64,000 nucleotides of DNA, taken from positions 883,501-947,500 of the forward strand of contig NC_018081.1 of NCBI RefSeq assembly GCF_000271405.2, written 5' to 3'. The notes beneath the pieces were generated by a model. It did not search any database. It worked only from the letters and a program-made list of their open reading frames with translations, and was not told the DNA's origin. The first letter of the stretch is position 1. The number at the start of each line of letters is the position of its first letter. Positions 51,542 through 64,000 of this stretch are shown here, one piece after another. The DNA is from Enterococcus hirae ATCC 9790. GTDB lineage: Bacteria > Bacillota > Bacilli > Lactobacillales > Enterococcaceae. The translations under genes and the position numbers were made by a program.

Positions 51542-52418
51542 AGGATTAGGACGAGGGATCGATGCGTTATTTCAAGATTTAGAGAATTTAGAAACTGTGG
51601 ATGTTGAAGATGAAACAGTTGTACAATTACCACTAAACGAATTACGCCCTAACCCTTATCAACCACGTAAAACATTTGAAGAAGTCTCGCTTCAAGAATT
51701 GGCAAACTCCATTGAGCAATCAGGCGTGTTTCAACCGATTATCGTCCGTCGTTCGGCAGTAAAAGGATATGAAATCATTGCTGGTGAACGTCGTTTCCGA
51801 GCTTCTAAGTTAGCAGAAAAAGCGACCATCCCTGCAATTGTTCGTGACTTTGATGAAGAAGCAATGATGCAAGTCGCTGTTTTGGAAAACTTGCAACGTG
51901 AAGACTTGAACCCATTAGAAGAAGCTGAAGCCTATGATATGCTGATGAAAAATCTTAAACTTACGCAAGCAGAAGTAGCGAAACGCTTAGGTAAAAGTCG
52001 TCCATATATCGCAAACTATCTCCGACTGTTAACGTTACCTGATTTAGTGAAGGAAATGGTCCAAGATCAACGATTATCGATGGGACAAGCTCGTACCTTA
52101 TTAGGTCTAAAAAACAAAAGTTTGATTCTAAAATTAGCGAATCGAGCAGTTATGGAGAATCTAACGGTTCGTCAGTTGGAACAAATTGTTTCGCAATTAA
52201 ATCAAAACGATGGGAAAGAAAAAAAGAAAATCCCTCGACTAGCAAAAGAAAAGCCTTATTATATACGTGAAAGTGAAGACCGCTTGATGGATAAGTTTGG
52301 TACAAGTGTTGCTATCCAAGAAAAAGACGGTAAAGGAAAGATTGAAATTGAGTACCTTTCGCAAAATGATTTGACAAGAATCCTTGATATCCTTAATATT
52401 CAATTCGATGAAGAATAA
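51528..52418 (+). CDS. parB: Chromosome partition protein ParB (Spo0J)
   Basis: 296 residues. N-terminal CTPase/ParB domain (NPYQPRKTFEE, GERRFRAS in the GxxRxxA-type motif), central helix-turn-helix (LTQAEVAKRLGKSRPYIANY) and a C-terminal dimer domain. The frame extends far into parA, but the true start is GTG at 51528 (MKKSKGLGRGIDALF), inside the parA 3' end. It binds the parS sites at 17707 and probably 30418. Confidence 0.96.
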   Translation: MKKSKGLGRGIDALFQDLENLETVDVEDETVVQLPLNELRPNPYQPRKTFEEVSLQELANSIEQSGVFQPIIVRRSAVKGYEIIAGERRFRASKLAEKATIPAIVRDFDEEAMMQVAVLENLQREDLNPLEEAEAYDMLMKNLKLTQAEVAKRLGKSRPYIANYLRLLTLPDLVKEMVQDQRLSMGQARTLLGLKNKSLILKLANRAVMENLTVRQLEQIVSQLNQNDGKEKKKIPRLAKEKPYYIRESEDRLMDKFGTSVAIQEKDGKGKIEIEYLSQNDLTRILDILNIQFDEE

Positions 52419-52538
52419 GTAATAGGAAAGAAGCGTTCAATTCAGACCAATCAACCTTAATTTTTACGATCACTATATGAATATCAAAAAAGACGTGGGA
52501 ACCGTTCTTAAGAGAAATGACTAAAGGAGGGGACTTTT

Positions 52539-52730
52539 ATGTACGACTTACATGATATTGTTGAAATGAAAAAACCTCATGCTTGTCAGACCAACCGTTG
52601 GGAAATCATCCGCATGGGAGCGGACATCAAAATCAAATGCGTCAATTGCGGGCACATCGTTATGATGACTCGTCGAGAATTTGAGAAAAAATTAAAAAAA
52701 GTACTTGAAAAAAATGCAGAGAAAGAGTGA
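52539..52730 (+). CDS. DUF951 family small protein (YyzM-like)
   Basis: 63 residues with the family core DIVEMKKPHACQTNRWEIIR, a Cys pair (CVNCGH) and a basic tail. Conserved between parB and ychF in Firmicutes; role unknown. AAAGGAGGGG ahead of the ATG. Confidence 0.93.
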   Translation: MYDLHDIVEMKKPHACQTNRWEIIRMGADIKIKCVNCGHIVMMTRREFEKKLKKVLEKNAEKE

Positions 52731-52738
52731 ATAAATCT

Positions 52739-53839
52739 ATGGCATTAACTGCTGGAATTGTTGGATTACCCAATGTCGGTAAATCAACTTTATTTAACGC
52801 AATCACCAAAGCTGGAGCAGAAGCAGCGAACTATCCTTTTGCAACCATTGATCCGAATGTAGGAATGGTAGAAGTTCCCGATTGGCGTTTACAACGCTTA
52901 ACTGAACTTGTTCATCCTAAAAAAACCGTGCCAACAACATTTGAATTTACGGATATTGCAGGAATCGTTAAAGGTGCAAGTAAAGGGGAAGGCTTGGGAA
53001 ATCAATTTCTAAGTCATATCCGCCAAGTTGATGCGATTTGTCATGTGGTCCGTTGTTTCGATGATGACAACATCACACATGTTGAAGGACGAGTTGACCC
53101 ATTAGCGGATATTGATACGATCAATCTAGAATTAGTATTGGCAGATCTGGAATCGATCACTAAACGCTATACTCGAGTAGCAAAAATCGCAAAAACGAAA
53201 GATAAAGATGCAGTTGCTGAATTAGCTGTTTTAGATAAAATCAAGCCAGTCCTGGAAGAAGGACGTTCAGCTCGCTCTATCGAATTTACGGACGAAGAAC
53301 AAAAAATCGTTAAATCATTGTTTTTATTGACTACCAAACCAATCTTATATGTAGCAAACGTTGCAGAAGATGAAGTAGCAGATAGCGATACGAATCACTA
53401 CGTTCAAGCTGTACGTAATTTTGCTGCCGAAGAAAATGCAGAAGTTATCGTAGTCAGCGCACGTGCAGAGGAAGAAATTGCTGAACTAGATGAAGAAGAT
53501 AAAGCAGAATTCTTAGAAGCTTTAGGAATTGAAGAGTCTGGATTAGATCAATTAATTCGTGCAGCTTATGATTTGCTAGGATTAGCTACGTACTTTACAG
53601 CAGGAGAACAAGAAGTTCGGGCTTGGACATTTAAAAAAGGCATCAAAGCACCTCAAGCAGCTGGGATTATCCATTCAGACTTTGAGCGTGGATTTATCCG
53701 TGCGGAAACTGTTTCTTTTGAAGATCTAGATCATTATGGAAATATGCATGCTGCCAAAGAAGCTGGCCGTGTTCGTCTAGAAGGTAAAGACTATGTAGTC
53801 CAAGATGGCGACGTTATGTTATTCCGTTTTAATGTATAA
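52739..53839 (+). CDS. ychF: Redox-regulated ATPase/GTPase YchF
   Basis: 366 residues of the OLA1/YchF group, ribosome-associated P-loop proteins that prefer ATP. G1 GLPNVGKST (about 8-16), DIAGIVKGAS and a C-terminal TGS domain. The ATG at 52739 gives the conserved MALTAGIVG start; a GTG at 52727 overlapping the previous stop is the alternative. Confidence 0.95.
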   Translation: MALTAGIVGLPNVGKSTLFNAITKAGAEAANYPFATIDPNVGMVEVPDWRLQRLTELVHPKKTVPTTFEFTDIAGIVKGASKGEGLGNQFLSHIRQVDAICHVVRCFDDDNITHVEGRVDPLADIDTINLELVLADLESITKRYTRVAKIAKTKDKDAVAELAVLDKIKPVLEEGRSARSIEFTDEEQKIVKSLFLLTTKPILYVANVAEDEVADSDTNHYVQAVRNFAAEENAEVIVVSARAEEEIAELDEEDKAEFLEALGIEESGLDQLIRAAYDLLGLATYFTAGEQEVRAWTFKKGIKAPQAAGIIHSDFERGFIRAETVSFEDLDHYGNMHAAKEAGRVRLEGKDYVVQDGDVMLFRFNV

Positions 53840-53925
53840 AAGGGCTATCAAACGATACGTATAGTATGTTAGAATGTCTTTTGTGACAACCGTTAAAGTA
53901 GCGGCTAAGGAGGACTATTTAGATC

Positions 53926-54621
53926 ATGGAATCAGAACAATTACGTGAAATTGTAAAAGAAAACAATCAATTAGAAGAAAAATTAACTAAAAGAAACCAA
54001 CAATATATTTTTGACTTAAAAAAATCTTTAGAAGCAGCTAATCTATCCGAAGAGGAAAAGGTAAAAGCACTTCATGACATCCTTCCAACCTTAGTGTCTG
54101 AACAAAAAGGTGGAAAAACAGCCAGACAATTATTTGGAACTGTCTCTGAAAGAACTGAAGCAATTATCAACAAACCAGTTGAAGCAAAGGTAAATTCTAA
54201 ACCACTATTGATGTGGCTAGACAATACATTCCTGTTATTAGGTTTGTTGAGTATCATGATTGCTATTACCGGATTGTTTTCACGTGGAACAACGCCAGCT
54301 TATGGAATCACAACTTTGGTCTTCGGATCAGCTGTTGGTGGTTGGGTATTTTACCTGATGTATAAATACATTTATCAATATGAGTATCCGGGAGCAGATC
54401 GTAGTAAAAAGCCAGGTATGGGTAAAACATTGTTGATCTTAACTGGAACTACATTGGTCTGGGTGGTTGCCTTTTCCGCTACCACACTTCTTCCTCCAGT
54501 ACTGAATCCGTTGTTAGATCCAGTAGTTATCATCATTATTGGGGCTGCTGCACTAGCTTTGCGTTATTACATGAAGAAAAAATATGGAATCGTTGGAAGT
54601 TTATCTGTACCTAGAAGATAA
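53926..54621 (+). CDS. DUF1129 family membrane protein
   Basis: 231 residues: a coiled, charged N-terminal half (to about 90) and four membrane helices with a short loop (YPGADRSKKPG). Belongs to the DUF1129 proteins usually found by ychF and guaB in lactic acid bacteria. Function unknown. GGAGG ahead of the ATG. Confidence 0.85.
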   Translation: MESEQLREIVKENNQLEEKLTKRNQQYIFDLKKSLEAANLSEEEKVKALHDILPTLVSEQKGGKTARQLFGTVSERTEAIINKPVEAKVNSKPLLMWLDNTFLLLGLLSIMIAITGLFSRGTTPAYGITTLVFGSAVGGWVFYLMYKYIYQYEYPGADRSKKPGMGKTLLILTGTTLVWVVAFSATTLLPPVLNPLLDPVVIIIIGAAALALRYYMKKKYGIVGSLSVPRR

Positions 54622-54819
54622 TTCGTTAAAGTACGATTCGATGTATATCAATGATGAGGGATCATTATTTGAAACAGTTGTTTGTTTTGAATAGTGGTCT
54701 CTTATTTTTTATGGAGAAATGGTTAAAACAGAAAGAACAAAAATTTGAGAAACTTGGTAAATTTAATCAGTAGCTTCTCTTAAAAGAGTTTCTCGTTATT
54801 AACCATATATGACTTGTGA

Positions 54820-54836
54820 TGGAAACGCTTATAATA
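54820..54836. promoter_or_regulatory. cre-like element before guaB
   Basis: ATGGAAACGCTTATA matches the catabolite element WTGNAANCGNWNNCW at all but one defined position and overlaps a TATAAT sequence. Control of guaB by CcpA would be unusual, so this is tentative. The rest of 54622-54941 shows no gene and no purine riboswitch. Confidence 0.35.
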
Positions 54837-54887
54837 AGGATATTCTTAGAAACAGTCCGGATTATGGGAAGACGGTTGACTTAATAG

Positions 54888-56426
<1,539 letters not shown>

Positions 56427-56496
56427 TAAAAAAGAGATAAAAGTAGTGGGAAATCTAGCAGAATGCCAGATTTAAAGTAACAATGCTCGATTTATG

Positions 56497-56540
56497 AACA
56501 TCAAAGTTAGTAGAATCTTACTAGCTTTGGTGTTTTTTTG
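56497..56540 (+). terminator. guaB terminator
   Basis: ACATCAAAGTTAGTA / TACTAGCTTTGGTGT stem (G-U pairs) with a 6-nt loop and T7. Confidence 0.85.
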
Positions 56541-56717
56541 TTGTCAGCGGATGCGATAGTTCTATCTAATTGATTGATTTAATTTCAAACCTGTATCTTT
56601 GATGTGGATCGTTTGATCAAACAAATATATGACAGATGAATTTGTCTTTTAACATTTTAGATTAGAAGTTTTAGGGAGTCTACCCGCATTTTTGTCTGGT
56701 TCGTTGTTTTTTGAAAA

Positions 56718-56758
56718 AAAGTCTAGGACGAATAGAATCTCTATCCGTCCTAGACTTT
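56718..56758 (-). terminator. serS terminator
   Basis: AAAGTCTAGGACG / CGTCCTAGACTTT stem extended toward the loop; on the minus strand T7 follows. It is 115 nt after the serS stop. Confidence 0.85.
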
Positions 56759-56872
56759 AGCGTCATCCTTTTTATGATTTAAAGTAATAGCAAGATTTCT
56801 CTCCATCAACATTATTTGACAAAGAGCCTAGTTTTTATTGTGTTATCAGTCCACTTTTTGATCTAGCTCTAT

Positions 56873-58144
56873 TTATTTGATTACTTTTAAATTTCCCATG
56901 TAAGGAACTAATACTTCTGGAACAGTCACTGATCCATCTTCATTTTGGTAGTTTTCAAGGATCGCTGCGACAGTTCGGCCGACTGCAAGTCCTGAACCAT
57001 TCAGTGTATGAGCATAGTGGATTTTTCCGTCTGCATCACGGTAACGGATCATTGCGCGTCGTGCTTGGAAATCTTCACAGTTTGAACATGAGCTGATTTC
57101 ACGATATGTTTCTTGTGCAGGGATCCATACTTCTAAGTCATATGTTTTGGCAGCAGAGAAGCCCATATCTCCAGTAGATAATGCTACTACACGGTAAGGT
57201 AAATGTAATTTTTGTAGAATATCTTCAGCATCGGCTGTCATTTTTTCTAGCTCATCATAAGAATGTTCTGCATCAGAGAATTTGACCATTTCTACTTTAT
57301 TAAATTGGTGTAAACGAATCAATCCTCGAGTATCACGGCCGGCACTCCCTGCTTCCGAACGAAATGCGGGACTAAGAGCAGTGAAATAAATCGGTAAATC
57401 TTGCCCATCTAAGATCTCATCGTTGTAATAGTTTGTTAATGGAACTTCCGCTGTTGGGATCAATGTCAAATCTGTATCTTCTAATTGGAAAACATCTTCT
57501 TTAAACTTAGGAAATTGCCCAGTTCCGAACATAGCCCGACTATTTACGATATAAGGAGTAATCATTTCTGTATAGTCATGTTCATAGATGTGTTGATCTA
57601 GCATAAAGTTATAAACGGCACGTTCTAAGCGAGCACCTAATCCTTTATAGTAAACAAAACGACTTCCAGAAACTTTTGCCCCTCTTTCAAAGTCTAAGAT
57701 ACCTAAGTTTTCAGCGATTTCCCAATGTGGTTTCGGTTCAAATGAAAAATTACGAGGCGTGTTCCAACGACGAACTTCCACGTTGTCCTCTTCGTCTTTT
57801 CCAACAGGTACAGAATCATCTGGTAAATTTGGTAAGGTAGTCGCAATTTGATGTAACTTTTCATCTACTTGCGCTACTTCTTCATCAAGAGCTTTAATGT
57901 TGCCCCCAACTTCTTTCATTTCATTGATTTTAGCTGTTGCATCTTCTTTGTTCCGTTTTAATTGCGCAATTTCTGCTGAAACATCATTACGATATTTTTT
58001 TAATTCTTCCGTTTTAACAAGTAATTTTCGACGACTTTCATCTAATTCCATAAATTCAGCTAAGGTTTCTTTTTTGACCCCACGAGTCATTAATTTTTCT
58101 TGAACATAATCAAAATTTTGACGCATCATTTTTACATCTAACAT
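56873..58144 (-). CDS. serS: Seryl-tRNA synthetase
   Basis: 423 residues. N-terminal long coiled-coil arm (about 25-105) and the class II core: motif 2 [21 protein letters not shown] and motif 3 near the end ([20 protein letters not shown]). Preceded by a complete T-box leader, so expression follows serine-tRNA charging. AAGGAGG before the ATG. Confidence 0.97.
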   Translation of the reverse strand: MLDVKMMRQNFDYVQEKLMTRGVKKETLAEFMELDESRRKLLVKTEELKKYRNDVSAEIAQLKRNKEDATAKINEMKEVGGNIKALDEEVAQVDEKLHQIATTLPNLPDDSVPVGKDEEDNVEVRRWNTPRNFSFEPKPHWEIAENLGILDFERGAKVSGSRFVYYKGLGARLERAVYNFMLDQHIYEHDYTEMITPYIVNSRAMFGTGQFPKFKEDVFQLEDTDLTLIPTAEVPLTNYYNDEILDGQDLPIYFTALSPAFRSEAGSAGRDTRGLIRLHQFNKVEMVKFSDAEHSYDELEKMTADAEDILQKLHLPYRVVALSTGDMGFSAAKTYDLEVWIPAQETYREISSCSNCEDFQARRAMIRYRDADGKIHYAHTLNGSGLAVGRTVAAILENYQNEDGSVTVPEVLVPYMGNLKVIK

Positions 58145-58167
58145 TGCAATTCCTCCTTAAATATAAT

Positions 58168-58400
58168 AAAAAAAGACCAATCCATCCCTCAATTATCTTG
58201 GGACGAATCGGTCTAACATTCGCGGTACCACCCGAGTTCAACATATAAATATGCTGCTCTTGTTAACAGATAACGGCTGTTTTACCGACCTTTCTTATTT
58301 CGAAAGGTACACATCAAAGAACTGGAACTTCCAAACTTATTTTTTGCTGATTTACACCATCCATCAGCTCTCTTGAAAAAAATAAAATGTACTGGGTTCT
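58168..58400 (-). promoter_or_regulatory. T-box riboswitch of serS
   Basis: Minus strand, 5' to 3': a stem I region, then the T-box core GGGTGGTACCGCG (58221-58233 on the plus strand), then a terminator made of GACCGATTCGTCCC and GGGATGGATTGGTC with T7 (58168-58214). Uncharged tRNA would pair with TGGT in the core and favour the antiterminator. I could not assign the serine specifier codon with confidence. Confidence 0.93.
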
Positions 58401-58438
58401 GTGCTATATAGATATGATATATAGAAATGATTGTAATA

Positions 58439-58467
58439 AGAATATCGGATATTTTAATTTTCGTCAA
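58439..58467 (-). promoter_or_regulatory. serS promoter, inside the 3' end of the histidine kinase gene
   Basis: Minus strand TTGACG (58462-58467), 17-nt spacer, TATTCT (58439-58444). It overlaps the last codons of the upstream kinase gene. Confidence 0.65.
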
Positions 58468-59659
58468 TATGTTCCTGACTTTTGATTGGTAATTTTTCAT
58501 TTCTTTTTATTGGGAGATGCATGATGAATGAAGTCCAGTGTTTATCAGATTTAGCATAAATATAACCACCATGTAAAGCAACGATACTTTGAGCAATGGC
58601 TAAACCTAAACCCGTCCCACCGGTTTCTTGTGAACGAGACTCTTCTACTCGGTAAAAACGGTCAAAAAGATTATCGATTGATTCTCGAGGAATCATAGCT
58701 CCATTGTTTTTTACTGTCGCAACGACTTCTGAGCCAACTTTTTCGACTTCAATGACAATTTTTGTAGCGCCTTTGCCGTATTTTAAAGCATTCGTCAGTA
58801 AATTATTAAAGACACGAACTAGTTTTTCAGTGTCCCCATCCATAGTTAATGATGGAACCTGTGATGATACAAGGATTTGGATATGCTTTTTTGATGCTTC
58901 TAATTCAAAATCAGCAGCTAGTTGTTCAATTAGCTGGATCAGATCAAAAGCCGAAAAATTGACCGGAACAGCTGGTTGTCTGACTTTAGTATACTCAAAA
59001 AGATCATCCACTAGTAATTTCATTTGTTTTGCTTTGATATAAGCTGTATGGGTATACTTCAAAAGATCCTCTTTTGTTTGATACTGACCATCTTCGATTA
59101 ATCCTAAGTAACCAATAATAGAGGTTAAAGGGGTACGGATATCGTGACTCACATTAGTAATCAATTCATCTTTTGATTTTTCAATTTTCCGTTCATCTTC
59201 GATCGCAGCTACTGTACTATCGACTAAACCATTAATGCTTGTTACTACACGACTAAGATCACCTGTTAATTCAAAAGGGATCCGATGGTCATAATTACCA
59301 TTAGCGATATAGTGAAGCTCGCTAATAATATGACGTAGTTGCATTTGTCGGTAGCGACGGATTAACCGCCAGTATAATACGCCGATATCTAAAAGAAAGA
59401 AAAGGGGAATCAGAAAATTTCGGCCGTTCCAAAATAAATCACTATTCAATCGTTGAGCAAAAATATTTTTTGAATCCCAAATCGCATTAGTCAATGAAGG
59501 GGAACTACTAATTATTGAAGTAAGGACAACCAAAATCGCAACATTTAATAGTAGAAGGAGAATCACGGTGATAATACCTTCTGCTAATAACTCACTGATT
59601 TCCTTAGAAGTTAGATTGATTCGTCGCCGTTTTTCTGTTCCTCTTTTTTTATCTTGCAT
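58454..59659 (-). CDS. VanS-like sensor histidine kinase
   Basis: About 401 residues: two membrane helices (about 28-52 and 84-100), HAMP, HisKA with the phosphorylated His in NVSHDIRTPLTSI, and HATPase with NALKYG and GGTGLGLAIAQ. Resembles the VanS/DdcS cell-wall sensors of enterococci. The frame opens at 59707, but ATG at 59659, just before the end of the regulator gene, is the likelier start. The two overlap by 11 nt. No D,D-carboxypeptidase or van gene is adjacent, so the targets are elsewhere. Confidence 0.9.
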   Translation of the reverse strand: MQDKKRGTEKRRRINLTSKEISELLAEGIITVILLLLLNVAILVVLTSIISSSPSLTNAIWDSKNIFAQRLNSDLFWNGRNFLIPLFFLLDIGVLYWRLIRRYRQMQLRHIISELHYIANGNYDHRIPFELTGDLSRVVTSINGLVDSTVAAIEDERKIEKSKDELITNVSHDIRTPLTSIIGYLGLIEDGQYQTKEDLLKYTHTAYIKAKQMKLLVDDLFEYTKVRQPAVPVNFSAFDLIQLIEQLAADFELEASKKHIQILVSSQVPSLTMDGDTEKLVRVFNNLLTNALKYGKGATKIVIEVEKVGSEVVATVKNNGAMIPRESIDNLFDRFYRVEESRSQETGGTGLGLAIAQSIVALHGGYIYAKSDKHWTSFIMHLPIKRNEKLPIKSQEHIDEN

Positions 59660-60338
59660 CAATTTTATAGCCCACTCCCCAAACGGTTTGAATGACTTTT
59701 TCTCCACCAGTTGCTTCTTCGATCTTATCTCTCAAATGACTAACATGGACCATAACAGTTTTTGCGGAAACAATACTTTCTTGTTTCCATACACGCTCAA
59801 AGATTTCATCTGCACTGAACACACGATTAGGATGACTTGCTAATAAGTATAGAATCCCAAATTCTAATGCTGTGAGCTGAATCTCTTTCCCATCAATTGT
59901 TTTTACTTCATGGGAATCTTTGTTAATAATCAAAGAGTTTACTTCTAATATATCCGGTTGATCCGGTGTGATTTGCATTTTTGTTCGACGAAGCAAAGAT
60001 TTTACGCGTGCCATAACTTCTAAAGGATTAAATGGTTTTGTAACATAATCATCAGCACCAGCAACAAGCCCTTTAATTTTATCCATATCGGTTGTTTTTG
60101 CTGTCAACATGATAATCGGGATTTGCGATTCCTTTCGTAATTCTTTAACGACCTGCATGCCATCCATTTCAGGCATCATAATATCCAAAATCAATAACTC
60201 AATATCAGGTATCGTTCGAATCTTTGATAATGCTTCTTTCCCATCATAAGCCTTAACAGCTTCGTATCCTTCATTGTGAACATAAATACTTAGTAATTCA
60301 ACAATTTCTTTATCATCATCAGCAATTAATATTTTCAT
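59649..60338 (-). CDS. VanR-like OmpR-family response regulator
   Basis: 229 residues: receiver domain with acidic pocket DDD (8-10), phospho-acceptor Asp in LLILDIMMPEMDG and the Lys in TKPF, and a C-terminal winged helix (LTALEFGILYLLASHPNRVF, VWGVGYKID). Pairs with the downstream kinase. It resembles VanR/DdcR types; the regulated genes are not shown by the window. Confidence 0.92.
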   Translation of the reverse strand: MKILIADDDKEIVELLSIYVHNEGYEAVKAYDGKEALSKIRTIPDIELLILDIMMPEMDGMQVVKELRKESQIPIIMLTAKTTDMDKIKGLVAGADDYVTKPFNPLEVMARVKSLLRRTKMQITPDQPDILEVNSLIINKDSHEVKTIDGKEIQLTALEFGILYLLASHPNRVFSADEIFERVWKQESIVSAKTVMVHVSHLRDKIEEATGGEKVIQTVWGVGYKIDAR

Positions 60339-60683
60339 AGATTGTTCCTCCAGAGTTAGAATGATACTATTTACTATTCATTCTAGCAAAAAAATGTCTA
60401 AATAGATAAAAGCAACACTTTGTTAAGGAAAATTTTAGAAGGTAAGAGCTAAGTGAAGTGGCTCATTAATAGAAAACTGAACAATCGCAATGCTGAGAAG
60501 GCTATCATTAATGAAAAACATGTTAAAAGCGAACGTTTCTCACTTATAGGATTAGAACGATCGATTACGCTAAAAATGTTGATAAAACAGCTTTTTTCTT
60601 ATTGACTTTTATTTTTGCTGTTGGTATATTATTATTTGTTCGAAAGAGCAAAGATCGCTAGTGAAAATAGTTAAAATAAACTG

Positions 60684-60712
60684 TTGACAGAGGGATCACA
60701 CCATGATAAGAT
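60684..60712 (+). promoter_or_regulatory. rRNA operon promoter P1
   Basis: TTGACA (60684-60689), 17 nt, TAAGAT (60707-60712). The stretch 60339-60683 shows only an unstarted hydrophobic fragment (FFLLTFIFAVGILLFVRKSK) and no supported gene. Confidence 0.8.
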
Positions 60713-60779
60713 AACTGAGTCGTAAAAAAACGACAGCTTACGAAGTTTGATTCTATCGAAAAAAACTTCAAAAAAGTTG

Positions 60780-60808
60780 TTGACAAATAACAAACGACGA
60801 GTTATGAT
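60780..60808 (+). promoter_or_regulatory. rRNA operon promoter P2
   Basis: TTGACA (60780-60785), 17 nt, TATGAT (60803-60808). Confidence 0.88.
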
Positions 60809-60866
60809 AAATGAGTTGCTGAAACACTTCTAAAAAACGAAGTCAAAAAAACTTTTAAAAAAAGAG

Positions 60867-60895
60867 TTGACAAACAAACGTCGCTCTGATATGAT
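60867..60895 (+). promoter_or_regulatory. rRNA operon promoter P3
   Basis: TTGACA (60867-60872), 17 nt, TATGAT (60890-60895). A boxA-like antitermination sequence (CCTTTGAAAACTG) follows at about 60946-60958. Confidence 0.9.
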
Positions 60896-61082
60896 ATAAA
60901 AGTTGCTACGGCAATCTCAACTGATTAGCATTTAATCAAGTAGACCTTTGAAAACTGAACAAAGTAAAGACAAACCAAATGTGTAGGGCGTCTTGATTGA
61001 TTCAAGACAACAAACATTTTTAACAAGCAAGCAATATGCTAGCAAACAATTGAGCTTAACAATCGCAAGATTGTTCGAACTT

Positions 61083-64000
<2,918 letters not shown>

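Noticed and set aside
54290..54306. parS-like CACGTG in the DUF1129 gene
   Set aside because: Three mismatches to the consensus outside the core, within coding sequence; not better than chance.
60500..60660. Hydrophobic open frame ending in RKSKDR upstream of the rRNA promoters
   Set aside because: It has no start codon or ribosome site and is preceded by a stop; at most a remnant.

Overview
The window is a chromosomal replication-origin region from a low-GC Firmicute, almost certainly an Enterococcus of the E. faecium group (faecium, hirae, durans, mundtii and relatives). The 16S rRNA gene at about 61.08-62.65 kb carries the faecium-group V1 stem and V3 loop rather than the E. faecalis versions. 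The gene order around dnaA is the classical Firmicute one. I cannot separate species within the group from the sequence alone.

Layout. oriC lies at about 39.84-40.30 kb between dnaA (minus strand) and rpmH (plus strand). Left of it, reading away from the origin on the minus strand, come dnaA-dnaN-yaaA-recF-gyrB-gyrA, rpsF-ssb-rpsR, gdpP-rplI, dnaB and purA. Further left are more accessory genes: a DegV protein, two tandem copies of a type I toxin-antitoxin locus (19.6-20.43 kb), an ABC-F ATPase, pyruvate oxidase, a ZIP metal transporter, a TMEM175-like channel, a frameshifted Mga-type regulator, guaA and coaA, a frameshifted RsmC-like methyltransferase, a decayed gene of unknown function, and a nucleoside-catabolism unit (LacI regulator, pyrimidine-nucleoside phosphorylase, deoC). 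Right of oriC on the plus strand come rpmH-rnpA-yidC-jag, an AT-rich orphan gene of unknown function, mnmE-mnmG, a FUSC-like membrane protein, rsmG-parA-parB-DUF951-ychF, a DUF1129 protein and guaB. Then, on the minus strand, come serS with a T-box leader and a VanRS-like two-component system. The window ends with three tandem strong promoters and an rRNA operon (16S and the first third of 23S, with no tRNA in the spacer).

How the parts fit. Most of the window is housekeeping: replication initiation and segregation (DnaA boxes on both sides of dnaA, one perfect and two imperfect parS sites, ParAB), ribosome and tRNA modification genes, and purine synthesis (purA, guaA, guaB). The accessory interest lies in three places. 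First, the twin toxin-antitoxin loci encode identical 34-residue holin-like peptides; each toxin message can pair its 5' and 3' ends and carries a 12-codon leader that stops 2 nt before the toxin start. Second, the gene at 42.8-44.2 kb has a possible His...Gln-x(3)-Cys arrangement reminiscent of clan CE cysteine peptidases or acetyltransferases. Third, there is a decayed secreted glycine-zipper protein overlapping a 26-residue membrane peptide gene (25.3-26.07 kb).

Data-quality warning. Several reading frames are broken by single-base changes in homopolymers. In recF, the RsmC-like gene and the 4.97 kb gene, one additional A in an A7 tract restores the frame. The Mga-type regulator needs one base added in an A5 tract. 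Either the assembly carries homopolymer errors or the strain has real slippage mutations; reads are needed to decide.
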